Counted from the first letter of the stretch, positions 15,546 through 23,892 are shown. The stretch is DNA of 64,000 nt from Trichococcus sp. K1Tr (GCF_028309625.1 NZ_JAQMHR010000005.1:1-64000); one strand, 5' to 3'. Numbers and translations: made by a program. Notes: generated by a model not told the origin, from the sequence alone.

Positions 15546-16256
15546 CTAGTCCGTTTCGTTATTTTTGGTTTCCGTTTCGAAGGTGATTAGGTAAGCCTCA
15601 AGCCAATTGCCGCTGCTCTTCAAGGCGAAGTAGCCCAGGATAGCGACGATCGCTGCGGCGGTGCAGTTCACGATCAGGTCACCCATCGTATCCAATAGGG
15701 CTGACTGACCGATCAGCGGAACGCCCTCGATTGTAGCGGTCCGTTGCGTATTCTGGCCCATGACGCTGTCGGCGAAAAATTCATAAAATTCCCAGAGCAC
15801 ACCGATTGTAGTTGCCAGACAGAAAGAGAAAAGCGAAGACAAAACCGGTGTCAGGTTCAATCTTTGGACGCCTCCCTCCTGCAGATTGGCGATGACGGAA
15901 AATCCGAGCACCCCAAATAAAGCGGAACTCAAGGCATGTTGGATAGTATCCCATTCGGCAACCGTGTCATAGAACCCGCCAAGACTGCCCAACAAGAGAG
16001 CCAAATAGAGAAACACAGCATAGATAAAGGTGATTCTTTGAGGCAAGAGGATACGCGTATGTTTCCGCAGGAGGGAAGGGAAGAGCAAAGCAACCAGCCC
16101 GAAGCCTACTTGAACAAGCCGGAGGAAATGCTCAGCTTGCTTCTCGGTGCCTCTCGTTTGAACGAACCGCACAAATTCATACCCGGTGATCAGGATGAAG
16201 CTCGCAAAGATGAACAGGATAACAGCGTAACTGAATTTTTTCAGCGTTTCACGCAT
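15546..16256 (-). CDS. Multi-spanning membrane protein (DUF2238/YjdF-like)
   Basis: 236 residues with about six membrane helices. Polar signature pieces lie between them: EWDTIQHALSSALFG, LWEFYEFFADSVMGQNTQR and ALLDTMGDLIVNCTAAAIVA. This layout resembles the DUF2238/YjdF membrane family, in which conserved Asp, His and Glu in the helices hint at an enzymatic or metal-binding centre. No tested function is known to me. GAAGG lies 10 bases before the ATG. First gene of a leftward three-gene group. Confidence 0.72.
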   Translation of the reverse strand: MRETLKKFSYAVILFIFASFILITGYEFVRFVQTRGTEKQAEHFLRLVQVGFGLVALLFPSLLRKHTRILLPQRITFIYAVFLYLALLLGSLGGFYDTVAEWDTIQHALSSALFGVLGFSVIANLQEGGVQRLNLTPVLSSLFSFCLATTIGVLWEFYEFFADSVMGQNTQRTATIEGVPLIGQSALLDTMGDLIVNCTAAAIVAILGYFALKSSGNWLEAYLITFETETKNNETD

Positions 16257-16352
16257 GGTTCTTCAGCCTTCTTTCATTTATTCAGCGCATGTATCATCTA
16301 CTCTCATTTTAGTCGACTTCAGCGGGATTCGCAACTTGTCAGGCCTCTTTAT

Positions 16353-16395
16353 GCCGCGAAAAAAGGATACCGTTATGGCATCCTTTTTTGCGGCG
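16353..16395. terminator. Bidirectional terminator between tyrA and the DUF2238-like gene
   Basis: A long stem (GCCGC-AAAAAAGGAT against ATCCTTTTTT-GCGGC, with an inner CC/GG pair) stands 22 bases past the tyrA stop. The A6 and T6 runs on the two arms would work in both directions. Confidence 0.8.
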
Positions 16396-16416
16396 ATCGA
16401 AAATAAAAACGGGCGC

Positions 16417-17277
16417 TTATCTGTCGAACTTTTCCCGTCGCTTGGTGGACTTGATGAAAAGCTGTTTTAACGCAATACTGTCGTCGTTCTTGATGGCTGC
16501 CTTGATCAGGTCGAGCTGATCTTCGAACGTCTGGATGCTCTTCAGCAAGTACTCTTTGTTCTCCAGGAAAAGTTCGCTCCACAGGTCCTCGTTGATTTTA
16601 GCAATCCGGGTCAACTCGCGGTAACTGTCTCCGGTGAATTTTTCCGTTTCGCGGCCTTCAACATCGCTGTTGACCAAAGCCACGGCGATCGCGTGCGGCA
16701 ACTGGCTGGTGAAGGCGATCATTTCGTCATGGTAATCGGCAGAGATGCGCGTGATCCGCCCGAAGCCCATCTCCATGATCAAAGCTTCCATGAAAGCAAG
16801 ATTCTCCTCTTTGTTGGATGGGAGCGGCGTCAGGATGTAATTCGCATTTTTGTAGACGGAACTGCTGGCGAAATCGATCCCTTTTTTCTCGCGTCCGGCC
16901 ATCGGATGACCGAAGACGAAGTCGATCGAGGCAGGCAAAACCGACAGGATATCTTCGATGAAGAACTTTTTGACACCCGTCGCATCCGTCAGAATCGAGC
17001 CCGGCTTGAAATGCTGCTTATGGGTGACGATGAAATCGTGCACCAGACGAGGATAAAGCGAAAAAATCACCAAATCGGATTGCGGAAGGATGTCTTTGCC
17101 ATCCTGATAGCCCTCCTTGATGAGCTGTTGCGCTTTGGCTTTATCCAGCGTCGCTTGGTCGATGTCGATGCCGTAAAGATTGCGGTAGCCGGCATCGTGA
17201 AGGGCCATTGCGAAAGAACCGCCGATTACGCCCAGACCGACGATTGTGATGTTCAGCTCTTTATTGGGGATTGTCAT
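16417..17277 (-). CDS. tyrA: Prephenate dehydrogenase
   Basis: 286 residues. Converts prephenate to 4-hydroxyphenylpyruvate with NAD+, the tyrosine branch. The Rossmann nucleotide site is ITIVGLGVIGGSFAMAL. The active-site His lies in FVFGHPMAGREKKGI, and the all-helical C-terminal dimer domain contains FTSQLPHAIAVALV. No chorismate mutase or ACT domain is attached, unlike some relatives. The ATG at 17277 has GGAAGG 8 bases upstream and overlaps the aroK 3' end by 17 bases, which suggests coupled translation. A frame reaching 17331 is open but has no ribosome site. Last gene of aroE-aroK-tyrA. Confidence 0.95.
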   Translation of the reverse strand: MTIPNKELNITIVGLGVIGGSFAMALHDAGYRNLYGIDIDQATLDKAKAQQLIKEGYQDGKDILPQSDLVIFSLYPRLVHDFIVTHKQHFKPGSILTDATGVKKFFIEDILSVLPASIDFVFGHPMAGREKKGIDFASSSVYKNANYILTPLPSNKEENLAFMEALIMEMGFGRITRISADYHDEMIAFTSQLPHAIAVALVNSDVEGRETEKFTGDSYRELTRIAKINEDLWSELFLENKEYLLKSIQTFEDQLDLIKAAIKNDDSIALKQLFIKSTKRREKFDR

Positions 17278-17800
17278 GGACGTCGCCTTCCTTTCCTGCT
17301 CCAATGTGGTGAGCGATGATTTCAGCGGCAAGCTCTTCCAATGGCTTATCGTTCTTCACGACAAAATCCGCAGCGTTTAGATAGAGTGTTTCGCGTTCGG
17401 CCTTCAGCGCATAGATCCGTTCCAATCCGTCCTTCAGCAGCGGACGGTGGGAAACTTCGATGTCGTGCGTGATGTCTTCGACTGCTCGGTCGATGTAGTA
17501 GACTGTGCCGTTCTTTTTTAAGGCCACGATGTTTTCGTTGCGTTTGACGACACCGCCGCCCGTGCTCACGATCGTATCCTCGAAATCGGCAATTTCCTTA
17601 TAGGCATCCGACTCGATGTTGCGAAAATAGTCCTCCCCGATTTGGAAGAGGTCAGTGATGCTTTTACCGGTCCTCTCCTCAATGAAGGCATCTGAATCGA
17701 TGAAACGGTAACCGATTATATTGCTCAGTAATTTTCCTAAAGTCGTCTTGCCTGCACCGGGCAGTCCGGTCAGGATGATATTTTTTCCCAAATCCTTCAC
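17261..17800 (-). CDS. aroK: Shikimate kinase
   Basis: 179 residues, typical length. Transfers phosphate from ATP to shikimate in the cytosol. Walker A GLPGAGKTT (residues 12-20), shikimate-binding DSDAFIEE, EDYFRNIE, the STGGGVV loop, and RPLL of the lid. The family Arg of the nucleotide clamp is probably in KAERETLYLNAADFVV. Middle gene of a leftward operon, 9 bases after aroE and overlapping tyrA. Confidence 0.96.
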   Translation of the reverse strand: MKDLGKNIILTGLPGAGKTTLGKLLSNIIGYRFIDSDAFIEERTGKSITDLFQIGEDYFRNIESDAYKEIADFEDTIVSTGGGVVKRNENIVALKKNGTVYYIDRAVEDITHDIEVSHRPLLKDGLERIYALKAERETLYLNAADFVVKNDKPLEELAAEIIAHHIGAGKEGDVHDNPQ

Positions 17801-17809
17801 CTATTTCCG

Positions 17810-18619
17810 TTATGATGTTATTTTTTCATAGATTTCTTGGTTCAATGTAAGTTCGAAAGGCCGTTCCAGCCAGATTTCCTGGGATTTGATGCCTTGATGC
17901 ACCAACATTTCCAATCCATTGCAGGTCTTCAAGCCGGCTGTTTTTGCCAAACGGAGGAATTCCGTTTCCTGCGGGTTGTAGATCAGGTCCACGGCTGCGC
18001 TGAATTGACGGATCACTTCGACTGGGACCGCGCTGAGGCCGATGTTGTCGGGGAACATGCCGAGCGGTGTCGTATTGATGATCAGATCGCCTGAGATGTC
18101 CGTTATCTCATCATAACTCATCAAGGAGATGCGCGGATCCTCCGGAATATCAGTCAGGGAGCCTTTTTTTCGTGAAACGATGATAATCTTATTGATGCCG
18201 TTATCAAGCAAATATAAAACGACTGCTTTTGCGGAACCGCCGAAGCCCAAAACCATGGCTGTTTTGTTTTCGACTGCAATGTCGTGTGAAGCCAACATAG
18301 TTCCGAATCCATAATAATCGGTATTGGCGCCGTACAGCTTGCCGTCTTTTACCTTGATTGTGTTGACAGCACCGATGCGCGTCGCTTCCGGTGTGATTTC
18401 GTCCAAGTAAGGCATCACCGTCTGTTTGTAGGGAATCGTCACGTTGACGCCGACAAACTGAAGTACGCGGATCCCTTCAATCGCCGCTTCCAACTCTTCA
18501 GGGGGCAATTCAATATGTTTATAACCGGCATTCATTCCGATCAGATCGAAAAAAGTCGAATGGATTCTTTCTGAATAACTGTGGCTGAGATGTTCGCCGA
18601 ATAAGCCGAAAAATTGCAT
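17810..18619 (-). CDS. aroE: Shikimate 5-dehydrogenase
   Basis: 269 residues from the ATG. Reduces 3-dehydroshikimate to shikimate with NADPH. SHSYSERIH binds substrate, and the catalytic Lys is in NVTIPYKQ. GAVNTI and the TDYYGF segment carry the second catalytic acid, and VLGFGGSAKAVV is the NADP loop. NGLEMLVHQGIKSQEIWL is the family C-terminal signature. AAGGAG is 10 bases from this ATG and 7 bases from a TTG immediately before it (18622), so either may be used. First gene of aroE-aroK-tyrA, divergent from the aroF operon. Confidence 0.96.
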   Translation of the reverse strand: MQFFGLFGEHLSHSYSERIHSTFFDLIGMNAGYKHIELPPEELEAAIEGIRVLQFVGVNVTIPYKQTVMPYLDEITPEATRIGAVNTIKVKDGKLYGANTDYYGFGTMLASHDIAVENKTAMVLGFGGSAKAVVLYLLDNGINKIIIVSRKKGSLTDIPEDPRISLMSYDEITDISGDLIINTTPLGMFPDNIGLSAVPVEVIRQFSAAVDLIYNPQETEFLRLAKTAGLKTCNGLEMLVHQGIKSQEIWLERPFELTLNQEIYEKITS

Positions 18620-18641
18620 CAAGTTTCACTCCTTTTAGGAA

Positions 18642-18670
18642 AGTGTAGATTATTGCCATGTAAATTTCAA
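18642..18670 (-). promoter_or_regulatory. Possible aroE-aroK-tyrA promoter
   Basis: On the minus strand -35 TTGAAA (18665-18670), 17 bases, -10 TACACT (18642-18647). The start point would fall almost at the ribosome site, giving a very short leader, so the real promoter may lie further upstream in the AT-rich stretch to 18700. Confidence 0.35.
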
Positions 18671-18706
18671 TACCCAGATTAAATTAAAAAAAAATTAAAA
18701 AAACTA

Positions 18707-18734
18707 TTGCAATGATTAGAGCGTTTGTTATAAT
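18707..18734 (+). promoter_or_regulatory. Promoter of the aroF operon and its leader
   Basis: -35 TTGCAA (18707-18712), 16-base spacer, perfect -10 TATAAT (18729-18734). Transcription would begin near 18741, about 60 bases before the leader peptide start. Confidence 0.7.
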
Positions 18735-18802
18735 GATTGAAATCAGACGTTTTCATTATGAGTTCAGCTGATTAAATGATACACAAGAGAAGAGGTCATC
18801 CG

Positions 18803-18952
18803 ATGGGTTCCACGCATGCTATCAATCTTTTACAAACAAACTTTTACTTTACATACTTTACATTCTGGGGCTTCTATTTTAGCGCTGGATATTTTGTTTG
18901 GAAAAAATTGCATAGAGCGAATATGAGAAACATCAGGGGATGCGAGAAATAG
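18803..18952 (+). CDS. Aromatic-rich leader peptide of the aroF operon (attenuator)
   Basis: A 49-codon frame with ATG at 18803, GAGG 7 bases upstream and TAG at 18950-18952. Between residues 14 and 33, 13 of 20 residues are aromatic: seven Phe (14, 16, 19, 21, 24, 26, 31), four Tyr (15, 18, 25, 30) and two Trp (22, 33). These are exactly the end products of the pathway encoded downstream. A strong terminator lies 51 bases past the stop and just before aroF. This is the layout of ribosome-mediated attenuation, as in enterobacterial trpL and pheL: scarce charged tRNA stalls the ribosome and changes folding of the RNA. The peptide itself is probably not stable or functional. No T-box signature is seen. 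The exact antiterminator pairing could not be settled by eye. Confidence 0.85.
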   Translation: MGSTHAINLLQTNFYFTYFTFWGFYFSAGYFVWKKLHRANMRNIRGCEK

Positions 18953-18983
18953 GTTGCAGGACGGATCGTCGGGCAACAGCATT
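18939..18983 (+). promoter_or_regulatory. Two-stem RNA hairpin across the leader stop codon
   Basis: GATGC (18939) pairs with GCATT (18979). Inside, GTTGC pairs with GCAAC and GACG with CGTC (loop GAT). The stop codon lies in the left arm, so a ribosome that finishes the peptide would melt this fold while one stalled in the aromatic run would allow it. It probably acts as the protector or pause hairpin of the attenuator. Confidence 0.5.
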
Positions 18984-19000
18984 TTTGGATAACGAAGCTT

Positions 19001-19043
19001 AAGGCGGTGCTCATATAACATGGGCACCGCTTTTTATTTTTTT
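19001..19043 (+). terminator. Attenuator terminator in front of aroF
   Basis: GCGGTGCTCAT (19004-19014) pairs with ATGGGCACCGC (19020-19030), one G-T pair and a 5-base loop. Three A/G-T pairs extend it into a 13-base, almost pure T tract. It lies upstream of the aroF ribosome site and inside the transcript, so it must be regulated. Confidence 0.88.
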
Positions 19044-19074
19044 AAAAGCAAAAACATACTAGGAGGAACAAGAC

Positions 19075-20100
19075 ATGATCATCATTTTGAAGAAAACGGC
19101 CAAAAAAGAGGAAATCGACGAACTGACAAAACGCTTAACGGATAAAGGGGTCATCGTGAGCCCGGTAATCGGCGAAACAATGACTATTTTGGGCTTGGTA
19201 GGGGACACTTCGAAAGTATCGATGGACACTATTCAGCAACATCATATCGTTGAACGCGTATTAAAAGTTCAGGAGCCTTACAAAAAGGCCAACCGCAAAT
19301 TCCATCCGGACGATACGGTTGTCGAAATCGACGGCCAACGCATCGGTAACGGCTACTTCGGTGTGATCGCAGGTCCTTGTTCCGTTGAAGGCGAAGAACA
19401 GATCATCAGCATCGCGCAACGCGCAAAAGCGGCAGGCGCTAACTTCCTCCGCGGCGGAGCTTTCAAACCGCGCACTTCCCCATACAGCTTCCAAGGCTTG
19501 GAATTGGAAGGCTTGCGTTTGCTGAAATTGGCGAAGGAAGCGACTGGCTTGCCGATCGTAACCGAATTGATGTCCACGAAATTCGTCGATGAATTCGAAG
19601 CGGATGTCGATCTGATCCAAATCGGCGCGCGCAACATGCAAAATTTCGATCTATTGAAGGAAGTCGGCAAAACAAAGACACCAGTCCTGTTGAAACGCGG
19701 GTTGTCCGCAACATACGAAGAATGGTTGATGTCGGCTGAATACATCATGTCCGAAGGGAACGAAAACGTCATCCTTTGCGAACGCGGCATCCGTACATTT
19801 GAAACGGAAACACGCAATACCTTGGATATCCAAGCTGTTCCGGTCATCCAGAAATTATCCCACTTGCCGATCGTCATCGATCCAAGCCACGCTGGCGGTT
19901 CTGCTTACCTAGTGCCATCCATGTCCAAATCGGCAGTCATGTCCGGAGCAAACGGTTTAATGATTGAGATCCATCATGATCCCGAGAACGCATGGAGCGA
20001 TGGCCAACAATGTTTGAATCCGAATGAATTCGAGGAATTGATGGTTGTTGTAAAACAACTGATTGCCATTGAAGGAAAGCATTTGGATGCGGTAAAATAA
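19075..20100 (+). CDS. aroF: 3-deoxy-7-phosphoheptulonate (DAHP) synthase, type I-beta with regulatory N-terminal domain
   Basis: 341 residues. Joins phosphoenolpyruvate and erythrose 4-phosphate, the first step of the shikimate pathway. The N-terminal 75 residues form a ferredoxin-like domain as in Thermotoga-type DAHP synthases, where it binds Tyr or Phe for feedback control. The barrel carries AGPCSVE (metal Cys102), GGAFKPRTSPYSFQG, LLKRG, CERGIRTFE and DPSHAGGS. AGGAGG precedes the ATG. First enzyme gene after the aromatic attenuator, so both transcription and activity are probably under end-product control. It is followed by a folded spacer and then aroB. Confidence 0.96.
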   Translation: MIIILKKTAKKEEIDELTKRLTDKGVIVSPVIGETMTILGLVGDTSKVSMDTIQQHHIVERVLKVQEPYKKANRKFHPDDTVVEIDGQRIGNGYFGVIAGPCSVEGEEQIISIAQRAKAAGANFLRGGAFKPRTSPYSFQGLELEGLRLLKLAKEATGLPIVTELMSTKFVDEFEADVDLIQIGARNMQNFDLLKEVGKTKTPVLLKRGLSATYEEWLMSAEYIMSEGNENVILCERGIRTFETETRNTLDIQAVPVIQKLSHLPIVIDPSHAGGSAYLVPSMSKSAVMSGANGLMIEIHHDPENAWSDGQQCLNPNEFEELMVVVKQLIAIEGKHLDAVK

Positions 20101-20345
20101 AGGAAGAACTTTCCGCGCATTCCAATGCGTTGGCTAGCTTCACGGGTTAGCCCTTCGGAATTTAGATAAATCGTACCTATTGCGCTCTTCGATGCTCAGT
20201 TGCATGGGAGTCTTAGGGATTCATCCCTTAGAGTCCCAGTACAAGGTGACCGTAGGGAACGTTGCATGGCACGATTTCCTAAAATTCTTTCAGGGCTGAA
20301 CGAACCCGTTCCGCTTTTCTTTTAATGAGATTTGAATAAGGAGTG
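20101..20345 (+). ncRNA. Highly folded non-coding spacer between aroF and aroB
   Basis: No gene is seen in these 245 bases. A long-range stem pairs GGAATTTAGATAAATCGT (20157-20174) with ACGATTTCCTAAAATTC (20271-20287), with bulges. It encloses a strong hairpin at 20206-20237 (15-base arms, two mismatches, loop TC) and two copies of TTGCATGG (20200 and 20262). Before it lie hairpins at 20116-20129 and 20132-20152; after it a GAACG/CGTTC hairpin (20298-20311) runs into a T-rich tail. It could be a regulatory RNA, a processing element or an inserted small mobile repeat. The element class is not recognised. Confidence 0.5.
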
Positions 20346-20350
20346 AAACA

Positions 20351-21424
20351 ATGGCTGAATTACATGTGGGACTCGGCAAAAACAGCTATACGATCCTGAT
20401 CGAAAATGGCTTGCGCCACCGTCTTCCGGAAGAAATCAAAAAAATCTACAGCGGCAAGAAGATTGCCATCATCACGGACCATAACGTCAATGAGCACTAC
20501 GGTTCCCAGTTGGAGGTAGGCCTGCAGGCTGCAGGGTACGAGACGCTTGTCGTAGCCTTGCCGCCAGGCGAGCAGACGAAAGATTTCCAGATGCTGCCGC
20601 TGATCTATGAACAATTGTTGGATTTCCAACTGAACCGCAGTGAATTGATCATTGCCTTGGGTGGAGGCGTCATCGGAGATCTCGCAGGTTTTGCGGCTGC
20701 CAGCTTCCTGCGCGGCGTGCCTTTCATCCAAATACCGACTTCCTTGTTGGCCCAAGTGGACAGCAGCATCGGCGGCAAGGTCGGCGTCGATCTGGCAAGA
20801 GGGAAGAATCTGGTCGGGGCTTTCAATCAACCGAAGAAAGTGTTCATCGATCCGGAAATGCTGAACACGTTATCGGACCACTTTTTCCGCGACGGTCTCG
20901 GGGAAGTCATCAAATACGGCTGCATCAAGGACGCCGAATTCTTCAGCTTCCTGCAGACGCTGCATACCCGCGAAGAGATGATGGCGCACATCGAAAAAAT
21001 CCTCTACACGTGCTGCGACATCAAGCGCAGAGTCGTGGAAGAGGACGAGAAGGACACCGGCGAACGGATGCTGCTGAACTTTGGCCACACGATTGCGCAC
21101 GCTTTGGAAACCTACACCAATTATGCGAAATATTCGCACGGTGAAGCGGTGGCCATCGGGATGGTCGCGATCACACGCCTTTCCGAGAAAAAAGGCTTCA
21201 CAAAACTTGGTACTGCAGCCGCGATCGAAGCACTGGCGAAACAAGTCGGCTTGCCTACGGAACTGCATATGGAAGAAATTGATTTGGACAGCTTGTTGGC
21301 GATCATGACGTTGGACAAAAAGAATTTGGACGACCATCTGAAAGTCATCCTGTTGAAGGAAATCGGCAACAGCTACGTTCAGGATGAAACCATCGCCTTC
21401 TTTGACGATCTGGAGAACATGTAG
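20351..21424 (+). CDS. aroB: 3-dehydroquinate synthase
   Basis: 357 residues. Cyclises DAHP to 3-dehydroquinate using NAD+ and a divalent metal. The NAD-binding part has LPPGEQTKDF and LGGGVIGDLAGFAAASFLRG. IPTSLLAQVDSSIGGKVGVD carries the catalytic Lys region, and metal ligands come from ERMLLNFGHTIAHALE and KYSHGEAVAIGM. AAGGAG lies 7 bases before the ATG. It probably belongs to the aroF transcript, although the folded spacer before it may uncouple its expression. Confidence 0.97.
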   Translation: MAELHVGLGKNSYTILIENGLRHRLPEEIKKIYSGKKIAIITDHNVNEHYGSQLEVGLQAAGYETLVVALPPGEQTKDFQMLPLIYEQLLDFQLNRSELIIALGGGVIGDLAGFAAASFLRGVPFIQIPTSLLAQVDSSIGGKVGVDLARGKNLVGAFNQPKKVFIDPEMLNTLSDHFFRDGLGEVIKYGCIKDAEFFSFLQTLHTREEMMAHIEKILYTCCDIKRRVVEEDEKDTGERMLLNFGHTIAHALETYTNYAKYSHGEAVAIGMVAITRLSEKKGFTKLGTAAAIEALAKQVGLPTELHMEEIDLDSLLAIMTLDKKNLDDHLKVILLKEIGNSYVQDETIAFFDDLENM

Positions 21425-21482
21425 AGCTATACTATAGAAGAAACAGAAGAAACAAAATCGAAGAAACAACAGGAGGATTACA

Positions 21483-22778
21483 ATGGATTTGACGATACAG
21501 CCACATAAGCTATCGGGAACAGTGACTGTCCCGCCTTCAAAAAGTTTGGCGCACCGTGCGGTCATCTGTGCCGCGCTTTCCGACGGCACCTGCAAGATCG
21601 ACAACATCGCGCTTTCGGATGACATCATCGCAACTACGGAGGCCATGAAGGCATTCGGAGCAGTCATCGAGCAGGATGGCAGCACCTTGACGATCACCGG
21701 CGCAGGCCAATACGTTACGGAAGCAAAAGCCGATGCAAGCGCAACGACCGCGGAGCACCTGATCGACTGCAATGAATCTGGTTCGACCTTGCGTTTTGTC
21801 GTACCGATCTCGACACTTTTCCAAGGCGCGAGCCGCTTCATCGGCAGAGGGAATCTGGGCAAACGTCCATTGACGATCTTCTACGATATTTTCGAGGAAC
21901 AAGGCATCTCTTACAAACCGACTGAAGGCGAACTTGATTTGGTCGTGGACGGGAACTTGAAACCGGGACATTTCTCATTTCCTGGAAATGTCAGCTCGCA
22001 ATTCATCACAGGTCTTTTGTTCACCTTGCCGTTGTTGGACAGAGATTCGGTCATCACGATCACGACGCCGCTTGAATCGATCGGCTATATCGATTTGACG
22101 TTGGATGTCATGAGCGCTTTCGGTGTCACCATCGAAAACGAAGGCCATCAACTTTTCCGGATTAAGGGTGGACAATCCTACAAAGCGACGGATTACCGCG
22201 TCGAAGGGGATTATTCCCAAGCGGCCTTCTTCCTTTGCGCAGACGCATTGGGGAACGACCTTTTGGTGGACGATCTGAAGATGGATTCGCTGCAGGGTGA
22301 CCGTGCTGTCGTCTCCATTCTGGAAGCGATGGGCGTCTCTTTCGAGCAGCAGGGCAACGGCTTGATCGGCACGGCAGCAAATGGGCTGCACGGCACGCTG
22401 ATCGACGCAGCGCAATGCCCGGACATCATTCCGGTCGTCGCGTTGACGGCTTGCCTGAGCGAAGGCAGAACGGAAATCATCAACGCCGGCAGACTGCGCA
22501 TCAAAGAATGCGATCGTCTGCAAGCGACGGCCAGCGAATTGAAGAAACTGGGCGCTGACATCGAAGAATTGCCGGAAGGACTGCTGATCCACGGCGTCAA
22601 ATCACTGAAGGGCGGAGAGACGGTCTGGAGCTACAAAGACCACCGCATCGCCATGATGCTGGCGATCGCTGCGACAGTCTGCGAACAGCCGATCACGGTC
22701 ACGGATGCTGAGTGCGTTTCGAAATCGTATCCGAATTTTTGGGAAGACTATAAAGCAATAGGGGGCAAGATACAATGA
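21483..22778 (+). CDS. aroA: 3-phosphoshikimate 1-carboxyvinyltransferase (EPSP synthase)
   Basis: 431 residues. Adds the enolpyruvyl group of PEP to shikimate 3-phosphate. PPSKSLAHRAVICAAL is the N-terminal substrate motif; the common SISHR is replaced by SLAHR. The PEP-site region is CNESGSTLRFVVP, and RIKECDRLQATASEL and YKDHRIAMMLAIAA are family signatures. AGGAGG precedes the ATG. It overlaps aroC by 4 bases (ATGA). Confidence 0.97.
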   Translation: MDLTIQPHKLSGTVTVPPSKSLAHRAVICAALSDGTCKIDNIALSDDIIATTEAMKAFGAVIEQDGSTLTITGAGQYVTEAKADASATTAEHLIDCNESGSTLRFVVPISTLFQGASRFIGRGNLGKRPLTIFYDIFEEQGISYKPTEGELDLVVDGNLKPGHFSFPGNVSSQFITGLLFTLPLLDRDSVITITTPLESIGYIDLTLDVMSAFGVTIENEGHQLFRIKGGQSYKATDYRVEGDYSQAAFFLCADALGNDLLVDDLKMDSLQGDRAVVSILEAMGVSFEQQGNGLIGTAANGLHGTLIDAAQCPDIIPVVALTACLSEGRTEIINAGRLRIKECDRLQATASELKKLGADIEELPEGLLIHGVKSLKGGETVWSYKDHRIAMMLAIAATVCEQPITVTDAECVSKSYPNFWEDYKAIGGKIQ

Positions 22779-23872
22779 GCGGTGTATTTGGGAATAAATT
22801 AAAGGTATCCATCTTCGGAGAATCACATGGTTCCGCAATCGGCGTCACCATCGACGGTCTGCCACCAGGCCATAAGATCGATATGGATAAAGTTCTGGAG
22901 GAAATGAAACGGAGAGCGCCAGGTCAAGGGGCTTTGACGACGCCAAGGAAAGAAAAAGATCAGCCTGAGATCTTGAGCGGTTACTTCAACGACATGACGA
23001 CAGGCAGCCCGCTTGCGGCGATCATCCGCAACAGCGACACGCGGTCCAAAGACTACGGTCAGATGAAGAAATTGATGCGTCCCGGTCAGGCCGATTACCC
23101 AGGCTATGTCCGTTACGACGGCTTCAACGATTACCGCGGCAGCGGCCATTTCTCCGGCCGGATCACGGCACCGCTAGTGTTTGCTGGTGCGATCGCGAAG
23201 CAATTGCTTGAAAAGCAAGGCATCACCATCGGCGGTCACGTCAAGAGCGTAGCCAAGATCCAGGATGATAGCTTCCTGAACACCGAAGTCACACCGGAAA
23301 TGCTGAAAGGCTTTGCGAGCAAAGAACTGCCATTGTTGAACGAGTCGCTTGAAGAGGAAATGCGCAACCTGATCCGCGAAGCAAAAGCCAGCGGTGATTC
23401 CGTTGGTGGAACCGCGGAAATCTGTGTATTGGGCATCCCGGCAGGAGTCGGCAATCCGTTCTTTGATTCCGTTGAGTCCGTTCTGGCGCATATTCTTTTC
23501 TCCGTGCCTGCCATCAAAGGTTTGGAATTCGGAAGCGGCTTCGGCATCGCAGAAATGCTTGGATCGGAAGCGAATGATTCCTATTATTATGACGGCGACC
23601 AGATCAAGACCCGCACGAACCATAACGGCGGCATTTTGGGCGGCATCACGGACGGCATGCCGATCATCTACAAAGTGGCGATCAAGCCGCCAGCTTCCAT
23701 CACAAAGCTGCAGCAAACCATCAACATCGAAGACAAGACGGATGCGGAATTATCGGTTGAAGGCAGACACGATCCGATCATCGTACCGCGCGCCATTCCT
23801 GTATTGGAGGCCGTGACGGCAATCGCGATCCTGGATCTGCTGTTGGATTCCAAATTCTATAAATACGACTGA
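22775..23872 (+). CDS. aroC: Chorismate synthase
   Basis: 365 residues. Makes chorismate from EPSP using reduced FMN. GESHGSAIGVTIDGLPPG, the RPGQADYPGYVRYDGFNDYR-type central motif, RGSGHFSGR and the C-terminal GRHDPIIVPRAIPVLEAVTA are clear signatures. The start overlaps the aroA stop, so translation is coupled. pheA follows after 20 bases. Confidence 0.97.
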   Translation: MSGVFGNKLKVSIFGESHGSAIGVTIDGLPPGHKIDMDKVLEEMKRRAPGQGALTTPRKEKDQPEILSGYFNDMTTGSPLAAIIRNSDTRSKDYGQMKKLMRPGQADYPGYVRYDGFNDYRGSGHFSGRITAPLVFAGAIAKQLLEKQGITIGGHVKSVAKIQDDSFLNTEVTPEMLKGFASKELPLLNESLEEEMRNLIREAKASGDSVGGTAEICVLGIPAGVGNPFFDSVESVLAHILFSVPAIKGLEFGSGFGIAEMLGSEANDSYYYDGDQIKTRTNHNGGILGGITDGMPIIYKVAIKPPASITKLQQTINIEDKTDAELSVEGRHDPIIVPRAIPVLEAVTAIAILDLLLDSKFYKYD

Positions 23873-23892
23873 GAACGGAGTGGAAGGCGAGT

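Noticed and set aside
15936-16406. 156-codon plus-strand frame opposite the DUF2238-like gene
   Set aside because: The minus-strand protein has consistent membrane helices and conserved polar motifs; the plus frame does not look like a protein.
18741-19074. T-box riboswitch ahead of aroF
   Set aside because: No T-box consensus (AGGGTGGNACCGCG-like) or Stem I features; the aromatic-rich coding frame explains the terminator better.
20870-21862. 330-codon open frame antisense to aroB and aroA
   Set aside because: Overlaps two certain genes on the other strand; its protein looks random with a Phe-rich stretch read from the intergenic region.
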